From Plakobranchus ocellatus (lineage: Eukaryota; Mollusca; Gastropoda; Plakobranchidae): a DNA stretch of 36,851 nt. Of this stretch, positions 13,401 through 23,000 are shown piece by piece. Both the position numbers and the translations under genes were made by a program. The stretch covers positions 2,416,325 through 2,453,175 of the forward strand of contig BLXT01005251.1 of assembly GCA_019648995.1 (NCBI GenBank). The letters run 5' to 3'. Numbering within the stretch: position 1 is the first letter of the stretch; the number at the start of each line of letters is the position of its first letter. The notes beneath the pieces are model-generated. The model worked only from the letters and a program-made list of their open reading frames with translations, did not search any database and was not told the origin of the DNA.

Positions 13401-16400
13401 GACAATAGCCAGCCCCCAACAAATTTCTCCACCCAACACATCTATTTTTTACTGATGCCTTACAAATTACTCATTCCCTCTCTGTTTTACAGCACTGGTT
13501 TAGTAAACCGTATTTGATTTTTTAGATGCGCTTGTGTGTAGTCTTCTTACTCTTTCCTCTCTAAATGTAACCTAACGCAGATACAATTATTTAACAATGT
13601 GTCAAAACATCTGAACAGTTGTTATCTTCAATGATTAACCTCAGCAATTTATGTTGCCATAACTATGAAAGGTTGCAAAGAGAACAAAATCTATCCATTT
13701 TTGCTTTATATATTTGATTTTACAATATAGTCTGTCCCTACAAAAACAACAGCAGCGAATAATAAATATGGCTCAAGTTTGCTACTCACCATTAGAACTT
13801 GCTTGCCATAAATTCTGATGCTTTGCTCTGGCAGGCCTTTGTGCCTCTGACTGTATTTGGAATACCAGTTTTCTGAGTACCTGCACTGTAAAGAAAAGTT
13901 TGAAAAAACAACTTTGATATGAAACTGCTCACATCCTGTGTTTTGATTTACAAAAATTATAAAGTCAAAATATCATGAACACATTTTTGGCTCAAATTCT
14001 GTTTATCTATTTGAAAAAATATTTGAGTTACTGAAGAGTTAACTGAGCAAGAAACTCAGACATGGCTCATGTCAATGAATTATTTAAAAGTGAAACCCAG
14101 ATTCTATGATCATATTAACCAAAAATTCATCACTGATGTAGCAAGCATCTATTATTTTCCCTTATTACAAAAATTATATATCTATGAAAATACATGCCTT
14201 GCCTGATAATATGCAGTGTCTCACAATTCCTTTTCTAGAACAAAAAGAGCTCCCAAATTAATAAGATATTGCTAAATATTTGAGGGACAATAGCAGTATT
14301 AAAAAAGATGATACTATTAGCCAAAGCTCAAGACTTTACTGCCTAAAAGCCAGTTTTATCTGCTTAAAAACCGATGTAGTAGACATTGGAGATTCTCTTG
14401 GTGGAAGCTTTAAAAAAACACCAAGTCAATCAAATCTAGATGATCAAATTTAAAAAACAAATTATTGATCTATAACCTTGCTTTTTCTTGGTCATGTTTC
14501 TCTTCTATAGCAAAATCAAAGTGCTGTTGTACCCTTTATTACAATTTTGTTTTACAAATATAATGTGCAATGCCTTACCTGGTAAATGACATCTTTCAAG
14601 GACCCTCTGAGGGTAACTGGTTGAAACACATAAACCATGTTTTGATCCAGAGAAAAATCAAAATCAGTGGTAGGGAAAACATGTGGGTGCTGGCAAAAAG
14701 AAAAAAAAGTTAGGTATATCATATTTTCACACTTAGGAGACGCTGAAAAAAAAGTCTTTAAACTGTGTACCGACAATATAAATGTGATAATTTTTTCCCC
14801 TCTGCCCTCTTTTAGAAAGCACAAAATGATCTGGAGTGACTTTTGACATCTCTAGATGTTCCAGTCGACTCTTCCACATGTTCGACTATATTTTTTAACC
14901 TCACTATTTTTTTATCCCATTGTAGACAATGAAAAGTTAAGAAATTCCATCAGAAAATCATAATGTTAACTTCAAATTATATGTTTTTTGCAATGGGGTT
15001 TTGAAGATGCTAAAGCAACAGCTTCTCCCCTCTCCCCCCCCGCAAAAAAAAACCTCCTTCAATGTACATGATTTATCTGGATGCATTCAATTTTCCTCTG
15101 GATAGTTTTGAGTATGCCAGTATGCCATGAGATATGTAGACATTAAACCATTTATTTTGTTTTTTTTTAAATAAAATTCTTACCTTTGATGCATGCAATT
15201 TTGTACCTCACCCTCATATGTTTAGAGATACTTGTTTTTCCAGAAATGCTGCTCTATCTTTAAATCATTTTGAAAACCAATATGCCTTTTAAATAATATT
15301 ATTTGATTTTCAAGGAATCATAAAGATCTTAAATTCCTCCTTTTGAATTGCTTTCCAGGAAGTCTTTTTGGAAAAAACCGTACAATCTTGAAGCGTGTGT
15401 TGTGCAATTTTGATTAAGCTGAGATATCTTTTTAACACAATCCGCATGTTATTTTTGTGTTTCCCATACCTGAAGCAGCAGGAAGAGGTGCTTCATTGTT
15501 TTACATGTGCTGTGTGTGAAAGGCACAGTCATCTTGGGGTTGTGAGGCATGCAGCTGAGCATGGACTCTTTGTTAGTCCGCACATCCATCACAAGAAACC
15601 AGTGCTTATCAATTCTGCTCCCTAGCAGGAAAACAGAAAAAAGAGGCCCCAACATATAAGAAGACTGTAAAATGATGAGGTTTTAATGCGAAAAAAAAAA
15701 TTATCAGACATTTCCACACTGATTTCTTGCATCCTTCTCCCTGCAACATTTTGCAATAGTATCTTTTTCCTTTATGCGCATAAAGAATTTTGCCTGGAAA
15801 TATTTTGCACTTTTGTGAAGTTCTTTAATCAACTGTACTCTTTCCAGAAATAATTATACACCTTCATTGTGAGATAAAACTTTTTTTAACATGAGGCAAA
15901 ATTCATTAGAAAAAAATGTATTCTCTTCAATTCCCAGTCTCTGGAATTCATTGCAATTGACAGAAAATGGCCACATAGAAAAGATGACGGAATTATACAA
16001 GAATTGAAAACTCATGCTCTAGATGAAAATGCTATTAATTTATTATAAACTACTGTTATTACTTATGTGGTAATCATTATATCTTTTGTGTCCATAGTAA
16101 CTCATAGTTTGCAATAGCCCGTTTTTTTGTTTTAAGACCAAGGAATTTGTCTATCAACGATAGATTATTGCTAAATTTTATATTTCTTTGATTGAGTATC
16201 AACCATCTCAAAAATAGGATGTGCCTGACCAAGAACCAAAAATGTGACATTTTATCACATAGACAAGTTAAATAGACAATACATGTTGCATCATATATAG
16301 AAACATGCAAGTAATTAAAGAATTAGATAAAAGTGCAAAATATTTTGACCAAAATTTAAGATCCTCATTGAAGAAACAAGCTATGATCTTGCTTCCAATT

Positions 16401-18720
16401 TAGAAACACACAAAAAACTGGGAAAATTTTAAGAAAAGGAGAAAATTATTAAATAATCCAATTCAAAATCATGACATTTTCTTTCTGCTTAACTATACAT
16501 CATCTCTCCCACTGATTTTTCATGCAAGCACTAATTTAACATTAATTGATTTTCCTTTTATTCTCAATTTTGGGAACTTTTAAGGCAACAAGTATCCCTA
16601 CTTACCCAAATCTTTCAGTTGTTGCATATTTTTGTAATTTGGATGAGAGCGCAAGTAAAACTGGCAACTCATAAAGACAGTATCTGAAAAAAAAAAAAAA
16701 AGAGAGAAATACTGTAATATAACTCTACTCCAGTAGGGTGAAAAAAATAAATACTTTTGCATATATCTTTCCATTCATTGTGAGCCAGGCAAAGAAAATT
16801 TAACCTAGGTAAATATAGCACTCAAAATGTCATGTATCAGAAAATGATATTTCCACAGGCAATCATAAGCTCTTATCTTGATACAGATTAACCATGGCAC
16901 AGACAACCCATTGAAGAAGTCAGAAAATTCCATCTATTACCTAATCAGTTCAGTGGTAGATCCGAATGGTCATTGCTATGATGGGCCAATGTGTAATTTT
17001 GTGAAGAGATCTATTATGTTTTAATTAGATAAATGATAAAAAAATATGTTACATGCCGTTACTTCACAATCTTATACATTAGTCACATTGGGTTTTCTTT
17101 TTCAATCAAATTTAAGGAAACACTGGCTTTTTTCAAGTTGAAAAAAATAAACCTTGAACTTAAACCTGCACCTCGCACACAGCACAGCTTACTGAGGGCC
17201 ATAAAAAGAAAAACCTTAATTTCACAAACAAGCAAAGTTAAAATTGCATCATTTTTGCTGCAGCTGCAAGACAGTGCCAGTAATAATAAACTGTAATAGG
17301 TTTTGATTCAATCAATTTCATTCAATATTGAGATAATCTCTATCTTCTAGACCCAGAACTATATAGTTAGGTTTAAAGTTACAGCACAAATGTGAGCTAG
17401 AAGAGGAAGAACAACATACAGAATTCATCAGCAGATTCCAGAACAAGTTTGCAAACCTCGTGCCACTATCACTCCTAGCAATAAAATGTAAACAAAGGCT
17501 TTACCTCGCACAATGTTTTGTTGGGTTTCCCTTTCTCGGGTCATCTGTTCAGCTACCTCCGCCTCATGCTCCAGTCTCTTGTACACATACTCCTGACCCC
17601 TTGTTCTCCTCCGACTAATGAAAAAATAACAAGGGTGTTTTATAAAAATTGATGCTCATATACTGAGGAAAAATACGGATGGGGTGAAAGTGTAGAGCAC
17701 TTTTTGCAGAAATTCAGAAAAGATGTATCATGATCAGCAAAAAAAAAAAAGGAAAAAAGAACAACAGAGAAAAAAAACACAAGTCGAAATCAGCATCAGA
17801 TCATAAAGCAATAAATATTAAAAGAAAGAAAACAATGTTAGGGCAAGCTAGTAAGACATAATAACGTATGAGGCATAAAAAAAAGTTTTAAATGAACATG
17901 AAATTAAAAGCTCCAAGGACTAAGAAATATGTACTTTGTACTGAATGCAAGTTTGGAAAGACATGATAAAAAGGGCACAATGAATGAAAAAAACAACAAA
18001 ACAGTAATGTTTCCAAAAGAACTTATGTCAAATGATAACTGAGACAGTATCGGAAATTTACATAAAAAAAAAGGAAACTTGCTTTAAAAAACGTTTGAGG
18101 AATTATCATTGAGCTCAGTCTGTCTTTTTTTTTTAATGTCAAAGATTAAGTCTGAGAACTTTGAGTGGATACGAAAGTAAAACATGGTAGGAAAAATACA
18201 TTAAGAGACTAGAAGTTTTAATTTGCTTTTCATAAAGACACATTATTTAAGTTTTACCTTCTACTTCTGTAGCAGCAATATAGTACTAAAAACATCACTG
18301 ATATTAACATCACTGCTGCAAGGATGGGAGCCTGCATGCAAAAGGAAAAAGAAAAATTTGCATTTTTATTACATCTGAAGAGGAACTGATAATTAGGTTG
18401 GTTGGTTGAGAGATGCTGACAACCTTTTTATCCCACATGTTTCCCCGGTGCAGAAATTGTTTCACTTTGAGTGCATAATAGAATATCTTTCTCTGAATTA
18501 GATTTAAATCTGAACTTTAGGTTTACAATTTAGTTTTTAAGTGTAGTTCGTTATCTAGATCTAGATCTTGATCTAGACTGTAAGATTTGAGTTGTTCGTG
18601 AAATAGAATGCATTATGATCCAGGCCATCGAAAGGAAAGTTGACCCGGTAAAAGATCTATTTAGTTTTTCTCAATACTTACATAGATGTGATCCTCGAGC
18701 CATTCTACAAAGCTCGCCAT
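7112..18720 (-). CDS. Slob: Slob/PXK-like membrane-anchored pseudokinase (14 coding exons)
   Basis: Complete gene model of 490 residues. Coding exons: 18720-18682, 18331-18258, 17614-17505, 16683-16606, 15621-15470, 14689-14579, 13885-13790, 12059-11974, 11132-11026, 9924-9827, 9232-9179, 8958-8893, 8348-8266, 7430-7112. All junctions are GT/AG and all phases agree. Residues 14-34 form a hydrophobic membrane segment followed by a basic stretch (35-43), suggesting an N-out, C-cytosolic anchor. A kinase-like fold covers about 95-360. The catalytic loop reads HGNVHAGN (233-240), with Asn at the usual catalytic Asp, and the DFG position (about 251-255) reads AGYEN, so it is a pseudokinase. The tail has a 10-proline run and a WH2-like end (RTALLGDIRKGAKLKK). 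Drosophila Slob binds the Slowpoke BK channel and 14-3-3; vertebrate PXK shares the pseudokinase-proline-WH2 layout. The start is the only ATG with a matching donor. The family is well supported; the orthologue name is less certain. Confidence 0.85.
7594..7696. repeat. Compound trinucleotide microsatellite in the last intron
   Basis: Runs of CTG, CTA, ATT and GTT triplets follow each other on the plus strand without interruption, about 100 bp in all. It lies in the intron between coding exons 13 and 14, about 160 bp from the last exon. Such tracts are usually polymorphic. The polyleucine and polyasparagine frames across it are not genes. Confidence 0.9.
7905..8060 (+). repeat. tRNA-derived SINE-like copy in the last intron
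   Basis: A box-A-like stretch (about 7925-7940, TGGCTGGACA) and a box B (GAGGTTCAATTCC, about 7949-7961) lie at tRNA-like spacing. The body that follows contains GGCTGATC and GCCTGCAGAAAG. It resembles the copy at 4215-4400 in order and motif. It sits between coding exons 13 and 14 in antisense orientation to the gene. Ends are approximate. Confidence 0.5.
8266..8348 (-). CDS. Slob: Slob-like coding exon 13
   Basis: Acceptor CTCTTACAG and donor GTAAGA. Encodes residues 358-384, a lysine- and proline-rich segment (KAVKKGKPLKPPKPSS) linking the pseudokinase domain to the tail. Confidence 0.87.
8893..8958 (-). CDS. Slob: Slob-like coding exon 12
   Basis: Acceptor TTGTTTAG and donor GTAAGG; 22 codons in phase 0. 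Encodes residues 336-357 (IANHSFFDKVVLPELKK...), the end of the kinase-like fold. Confidence 0.88.
9179..9232 (-). CDS. Slob: Slob-like coding exon 11
   Basis: Acceptor CTTCCCTCAG and donor GTAAGA; 18 codons in phase 0. Encodes residues 318-335 (ILNFIFENESGSYPTLEE), part of the pseudokinase C-lobe. Confidence 0.88.
9704..9766. repeat. Pyrimidine-rich (CT)n tract in intron 10
   Basis: An almost pure C/T stretch on the plus strand, including a CT dinucleotide run, about 60 bp from the donor of coding exon 10. It is a simple low-complexity repeat. Confidence 0.85.
9827..9924 (-). CDS. Slob: Slob-like coding exon 10
   Basis: Acceptor TGCTGCAG and donor GTGAGG. Encodes residues 285-317 with HLVYEMAFGFEL, the C-lobe helix strongly typical of the PXK/Slob family (GHLLYEM in vertebrate PXK). 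Confidence 0.9.
11026..11132 (-). CDS. Slob: Slob-like coding exon 9
   Basis: Acceptor CTTCTCACAG and donor GTAGGT. Encodes about residues 249-284, including the former DFG region (AGYENRFLA) and the activation-segment end DPSAIDTLCFG. Confidence 0.9.
11456..11611. repeat. Three-copy minisatellite (54, 51, 51 bp) in intron 8
   Basis: Three nearly identical head-to-tail copies start at 11456, 11510 and 11561. The first has three extra bases; the second and third differ at one base (GAATC versus GAATG). All lengths are multiples of three, so the minus strand stays open and reads a repeated KQEAKKNYITKEKS-type peptide. The repeat lies between coding exons 8 and 9, has no splice signals around it, and is treated as non-coding. 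Confidence 0.93.
11974..12059 (-). CDS. Slob: Slob-like coding exon 8 (degenerate catalytic loop)
   Basis: Acceptor GCATGTAG and donor GTAAAG. Encodes residues 221-248 with GLLYLREKGFPP and the catalytic-loop equivalent HGNVHAGN. Asn235 stands where active kinases have the catalytic Asp. Asn240 at the metal-binding position is kept. Confidence 0.92.
13790..13885 (-). CDS. Slob: Slob-like coding exon 7
   Basis: Acceptor CTTTACAG and donor GTGAGT; 32 codons in phase 0. Encodes residues 189-220, ending IRIYGKQVLM, the helix that precedes the catalytic loop. Confidence 0.88.
14579..14689 (-). CDS. Slob: Slob-like coding exon 6
   Basis: Acceptor TTTTTGCCAG and donor GTAAGG; exactly 37 codons in phase 0. 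Encodes residues 152-188, starting HPHVFP and including the hinge-like motif PVTLRGSLKDVIY. That motif resembles the G(S/T)LKD(V/L)IY hinge of the PXK family. Confidence 0.9.
15470..15621 (-). CDS. Slob: Slob-like coding exon 5
   Basis: Acceptor TTCCTGCTAG and donor GTATGG. Encodes residues 101-151, the start of the pseudokinase N-lobe, including WFLVMDVRTNKESML and the helix-like end MKHLFLLLQ. Confidence 0.85.
16606..16683 (-). CDS. Slob: Slob-like coding exon 4
   Basis: Acceptor is a T-run ending in CAG; the donor is GTAAGT. Encodes about residues 75-100 (TVFMSCQFYLRSHPNYKNMQ), leading into the kinase-like N-lobe. Confidence 0.85.
17505..17614 (-). CDS. Slob: Slob-like coding exon 3
   Basis: Acceptor TTTCATTAG and donor GTAAAG. 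Encodes about residues 38-74, beginning with an arginine cluster and continuing into a charged, probably helical linker (EYVYKRLEHEAEVAEQMTRE). Confidence 0.85.
18258..18331 (-). CDS. Slob: Slob-like coding exon 2 (membrane segment)
   Basis: Follows acceptor TGCATGCAG and ends before GTAAAA. It encodes residues 14-37, with the hydrophobic run from A14 to about Y34 and then the start of an arginine-rich stop-transfer sequence. The last codon (Ser38) is split with exon 3. Confidence 0.85.
18553..18577. repeat. TAGATC simple repeat
   Basis: Short tandem of the palindromic hexamer TAGATC in intron 1, close to coding exon 1. Further copies occur at 19403-19425 and 19504-19521. The motif recurs throughout 18.5-20 kb, and the target duplication of the nearby MITE falls in the same kind of sequence. 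Confidence 0.8.
18682..18720 (-). CDS. Slob: Slob-like coding exon 1
   Basis: ATG at 18720-18718 with sequence MASFVEWLEDHIY, then donor GTAAGT. It ends in phase 0 and joins the membrane-segment exon. This gives residues 1-13, a short N-terminal segment without a cleavable signal peptide. Confidence 0.75.
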
Positions 18721-19615
18721 TTCAGAAGATTTCTATTGCATCTAGAGAATCTGATCCAAAACATAATAGCTCTATATGTCAATTCTGACACTTGCCCGGC
18801 ATTCTGCCAGCAGAATGACCATGATCAACTAGAGCTTCACTGTTATTGTATTGTTTGTAACATGACAGTCATGTGACACGAATTCGAGTATTACTTATGA
18901 ACTCAATTGACCTTAGTTTGGCTAAACTTCAAAACACATATTATGCCCATTGTATACATCATTTCTTTGGAAATTTGGATAAATCCACATCAACAGACAT
19001 AAATATTATTGAATATCCTTTTCAAAAACTTATAAATAATGTTTTAGAGCTCGTCAAGCTTAGAATAATAAATATGTTCTTTTTTGATAACGTATAAAAA
19101 GATATGCTACAAAATATTTCTTGACAAAATAATTATTCGATCATACTCATACCTATATATACCAATTTACGAAGAAATGGGAATAATTGAAATGGCTCTT
19201 TTAAACATGCTTGATTTCATGATGTCCAAAAACTCAATACTTTGGAAAATTAATCAATAGAGATTACTAATTTTTTTTTTTTTTTTGGCGCTTAGCGATA
19301 CACTGTCTTAAAGACTAAGGGAAGTTACTCGAAAAAATAGACGGCTTTGTTCTCATGCTCTGGTCTAAGCGTCCTGGCTATTAACTTTTCAAACACCAGC
19401 GCTCTAGATCTAGATCTAGATCTAGCTCAACCTTGGATAGAGGCCTCTTAGTCTTTGGCTCCAGATTTAAACCTAGCTCTGAGAAGTTTAGAAAATTTAG
19501 CCCTATCTAGATCTAGATCTATAGAGTCTCCAGCAAAGAAACCATGAAAAGTAAAGAGTTGAGTGCAGCCAGACGATCGTCAAATTTAATTAATGCGACA
19601 TAGAATGCACCAGTA
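18721..19615 (-). promoter_or_regulatory. Probable promoter/5' UTR region of the Slob-like gene
   Basis: This is the immediate upstream flank of the start codon at 18720. It has no supported coding frame. The transcription start, any non-coding first exon and core promoter elements cannot be identified with confidence. It includes runs of TAGATC-type simple repeats near 19403-19425 and 19504-19521. Confidence 0.35.
19403..19425. repeat. TAGATC simple repeat
   Basis: About four tandem units of the hexamer TAGATC upstream of the Slob-like gene. Because the unit is self-complementary the tract is a perfect palindrome. Confidence 0.8.
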
Positions 19616-19623
19616 GATCTAGT

Positions 19624-19886
19624 GGCGCTTTTTCGTTTGTTCCCACCCCGACTTTTTATATAGGCCTAGATTCTAGCTATAATATTCGATTTGACTCTAT
19701 CTTCCTAATCCATCGAAGAAATGAAGAGGTCGCAGGCCAAGTTCTAATGAAAATATTATTTTCACACAAAATCCACACAATTTGACACTTTTTTCGTTTG
19801 CTCATATAGGATAATATAGCTAGATCTAGAAGTAGAATCTCTAGGCCTATATAAAAAGTCGGGGTGGGAACAAACGAAAAAGCGCC
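19624..19886. mobile_element. 263-bp MITE with perfect 47-bp TIRs and 8-bp target duplication
   Basis: The terminal inverted repeats 19624-19670 and 19840-19886 are identical over 47 bp and begin GGCGCTTTTTCGTTTG. The element is flanked by perfect copies of GATCTAGT at 19616-19623 and 19887-19894, an 8-bp target-site duplication. The 170-bp core has no coding potential. Eight-base duplications are made by hAT, and also by Merlin (8-9 bp) and P-type transposases, so the parent family is open. The GGCGC end is not the CAG-type end of the neighbouring hAT element, so that element is probably not its source. Identical ends imply a recent insertion. It lies about 0.9 kb upstream of the Slob-like start codon. 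Confidence 0.95.
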
Positions 19887-20065
19887 GATCTAGTGCTATG
19901 GGCGTACTAAATAGATCTATAATTAAAAATGTAAGAAGTTTTCCATTTAGTTTATACTTGCACTAATCTGAACTTGATTCCAAACTCCAACTAAATTGCA
20001 ATCAAATTCTGGCGACTATTCCCGCAAGAGAGATTATAAATAGGCCTAGCTTTCACAACGATTAT

Positions 20066-23000
20066 CAGTGGTGGCTCGTCTCAATGGGCAGGGTGGGCAA
20101 TGCCCAACCAGCTTTGCTGGGGCCTGACTAGTCTGCAATGACAAAAAAGAAAAACTAAATTAAAAAAAAAATATATGTTAGGCCTATATACTAAAAAAAA
20201 AATAGAGAGAGAGAAATAACAGTACAACTGCTCTCCTCTATGACTTAAAACCCCAACATAGAGAGTCTAGGCGCCGTGCTGGCTGGATGTGCTCTACTAC
20301 TACTAATGCTGAAGGACGCGGCTGCTGGCTTATTGTAGTTGTAGCTCGCCCAACCAAGTTCCTTTACAGGGATCTGTAGGCTAATTAGCAAGCAAAAAGC
20401 GAGAGGTACGAGCTGGGCCGTGATCAAGGAAAGCACTGTCTTGTCCTATTCATCAGTCAAGAAGGCAGGGCATGCTCGCATTCTTTCGCTTCCAAAGCCC
20501 CATCGTCCCTATCTGGGGGGAATTGCTGTGATGTAATCACCTTTGACTTGTCTTTGGCTGCATAGTCAGTGGCAAACCTCTGAAACATGTGGGTTACAGT
20601 TACTCTTTTATTTACAAGCCCTTTTGATTAAATAATCATTGAGGTATTATTGTTGCTAAACATTTCCAAAATTAAGTTTCACACAATCTGTGTGGATTAA
20701 AAAATTTTATTTTTTTATAAATAATCTTGATGCATACACTACAAAGTTAATAAAAGGGCTAAGAAGACTAACTTCTATAATTAAAACCAATTACTGGGAC
20801 ATGAAATAAGGACAGCTGTCAACTATGAGTAGTTTAGTATCTTTTTGTTCCATTAGCTACTCCCAACAAGAGGTTGGGAGTGTGATGAGCGGGCTTGCCC
20901 TGTGGCCTGTGAGGGCTGCGACACTGACATGTTTATGACCAAAAAGTTCATGACTGAAAGAAGGGCATTTTCTTGATAGCCTAATTCCAGGATTAGATTT
21001 ACAAATTCAGAATGACAGCTTTTTCTTTCAATGATGTGGCTCAGTTAGATGTCGATGTGAAACTAGGCCTATTATTTATGTGGACTAAGAATTTCAGTGC
21101 CTTTTTTATCAGGATAGTTTAATGGCCTATATTATTTTCTTGTGCAAATTATTCTTTGTTGATGATTATTATCGAAGCTATTGATTTCCATTCCATTTTA
21201 AGGTTTGCCAGTTGTGTTAATCTAGATAATTATTTCTAAATGTAGGCCAAAGTGATTTCAAAAGGCCCCTAATCAATCAAGCTCAATATAAACCTACAAA
21301 CTTGCAAAAGTTGTGATCATGAACACAATAGATGATATTTTGCTACATCCATTTTGTGAAAGGAGCCTGGAAGAAAAATTAGAAATTAAGAGACTAGGAC
21401 CTCACCAGCCCACCGATATCTTAATAGTCAAAGGCAACCGGAAATTCAGTTCGGACTGGTATAGAAAATATAAATGGTTGACTGTGAGTGTGCAGAAGGA
21501 AAAATTATTTTGTTTCTATTGTGCTCTTTTAGGCGGAGAGATTGTATGGTCAGTCACTGGTTTTGATGACATTAAACACCTTAGTGAAGCTCTCAAAAGA
21601 CACGAATCTAGTAATTCCCATACTACATGTGCTGTGCGTTTCAAAACTCTTGGTTCTTCTAGCATCAGTGCTCATTTAGACAAGGCAAGAAACAAACAGA
21701 TCGACAAACACAACGAACAAGTACCAAGAAATAGGTATATTCTTAAGAAAATTATCGAATGTATGATATTTTGCGGATCGAACGAACTGTCTTTGAGAGA
21801 CCATGATGAATCGGCTACCCCATCAAAGAAGGGAGTATTGCTTAATTTATTCAACTTTGTGTCAAAATTCGATAGTGATTTAGCTTTAGGTCAACACCTA
21901 AATAATGCTACTGTAGCCAAGTACACATCAAAAACCTCCCAAAATGAACTGCTAGACTCAATATTTTCAGTCTACCTAGACGACCTGCAAAAAGAGATTA
22001 TCGATGCTGATTTTGTGTCGGTTCAAGCAGATGAAACGGCAGATGTTGCCAGCGAATCACAATTTGTGATTGCTCTGCGATTTTCAAAGGGAAGCTCTGT
22101 TTCTGAGCGATTTCTGTCATTTGTTAAAGTGTCAGATCGAACCACAGATGGTCTATCTTCAGTCTTAAATGAATATCTGGAACCATTCCAACTCAAGGAG
22201 AAATTGGTTGCTCAAGCCTATGACGGGGCGAGTGTTACGAGCGGACAGAACTCGGGGATACATAAACTGATAAAACAAACCTATCCTCATGCACATTTTG
22301 TGCATTCTTATGCTCACCAATTAAACCTTATCCTGCAACAAGCATGTTCTGCACAAAACAAAGACATTGATTTGTTTTTCACCAATCTATCTGCCTTTCC
22401 AGCCTTCTTTTCTGTTTCACCAAAGAGAACAGATTTATTGTCACAAATTTGCAACAAAAGGTTGTCAAAGCCTTCTCAAACTCGTTGGTGTTTCCAAAAC
22501 AGATGCCTAAGAAGCGTGCAGGAATTAAAATCAGAACTCATAGAATGTTTTGAGCAGATGCAAACCAACAAAGAATGGGACAATATTACATCCAGAGAAG
22601 CAGCCGGCTTGAACAACCTTTTGAAAGATTCCAAATTCATTTTCTTTCTTGATCTGTTCAATGTCCTTTTCCAACATGTGGATATTTTCTATAACCTCTT
22701 GCAGAAACGATCCTCAACAAGCGAGGATGTTACAAAGCACCTCCAACGTTTTGAAACTGCCATTCAGGAAGTAAGGGATGACATTGATTCCAAACTGCAA
22801 CATATTCTGCAAAATGTCAATGAAGGCGAGCCGTCGACAAAGAGAAGGAGGATGGATTTAAAGCAGTTGCTTCAAGTTGCATCAAACAAAGCTTGTGACT
22901 CATTGCTTTTTAGTGTGCGGGAACGTTTTGAGAGATATGAACTCGTTCTAGCCTTTTCTGTGATAGATCCGAAAAACTTCACCACATTTAAAGCTCAAAA

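Noticed and set aside
15395-15625. Plus-strand frame of 76 codons
   Set aside because: Antisense shadow of coding exon 5 of the Slob-like gene.
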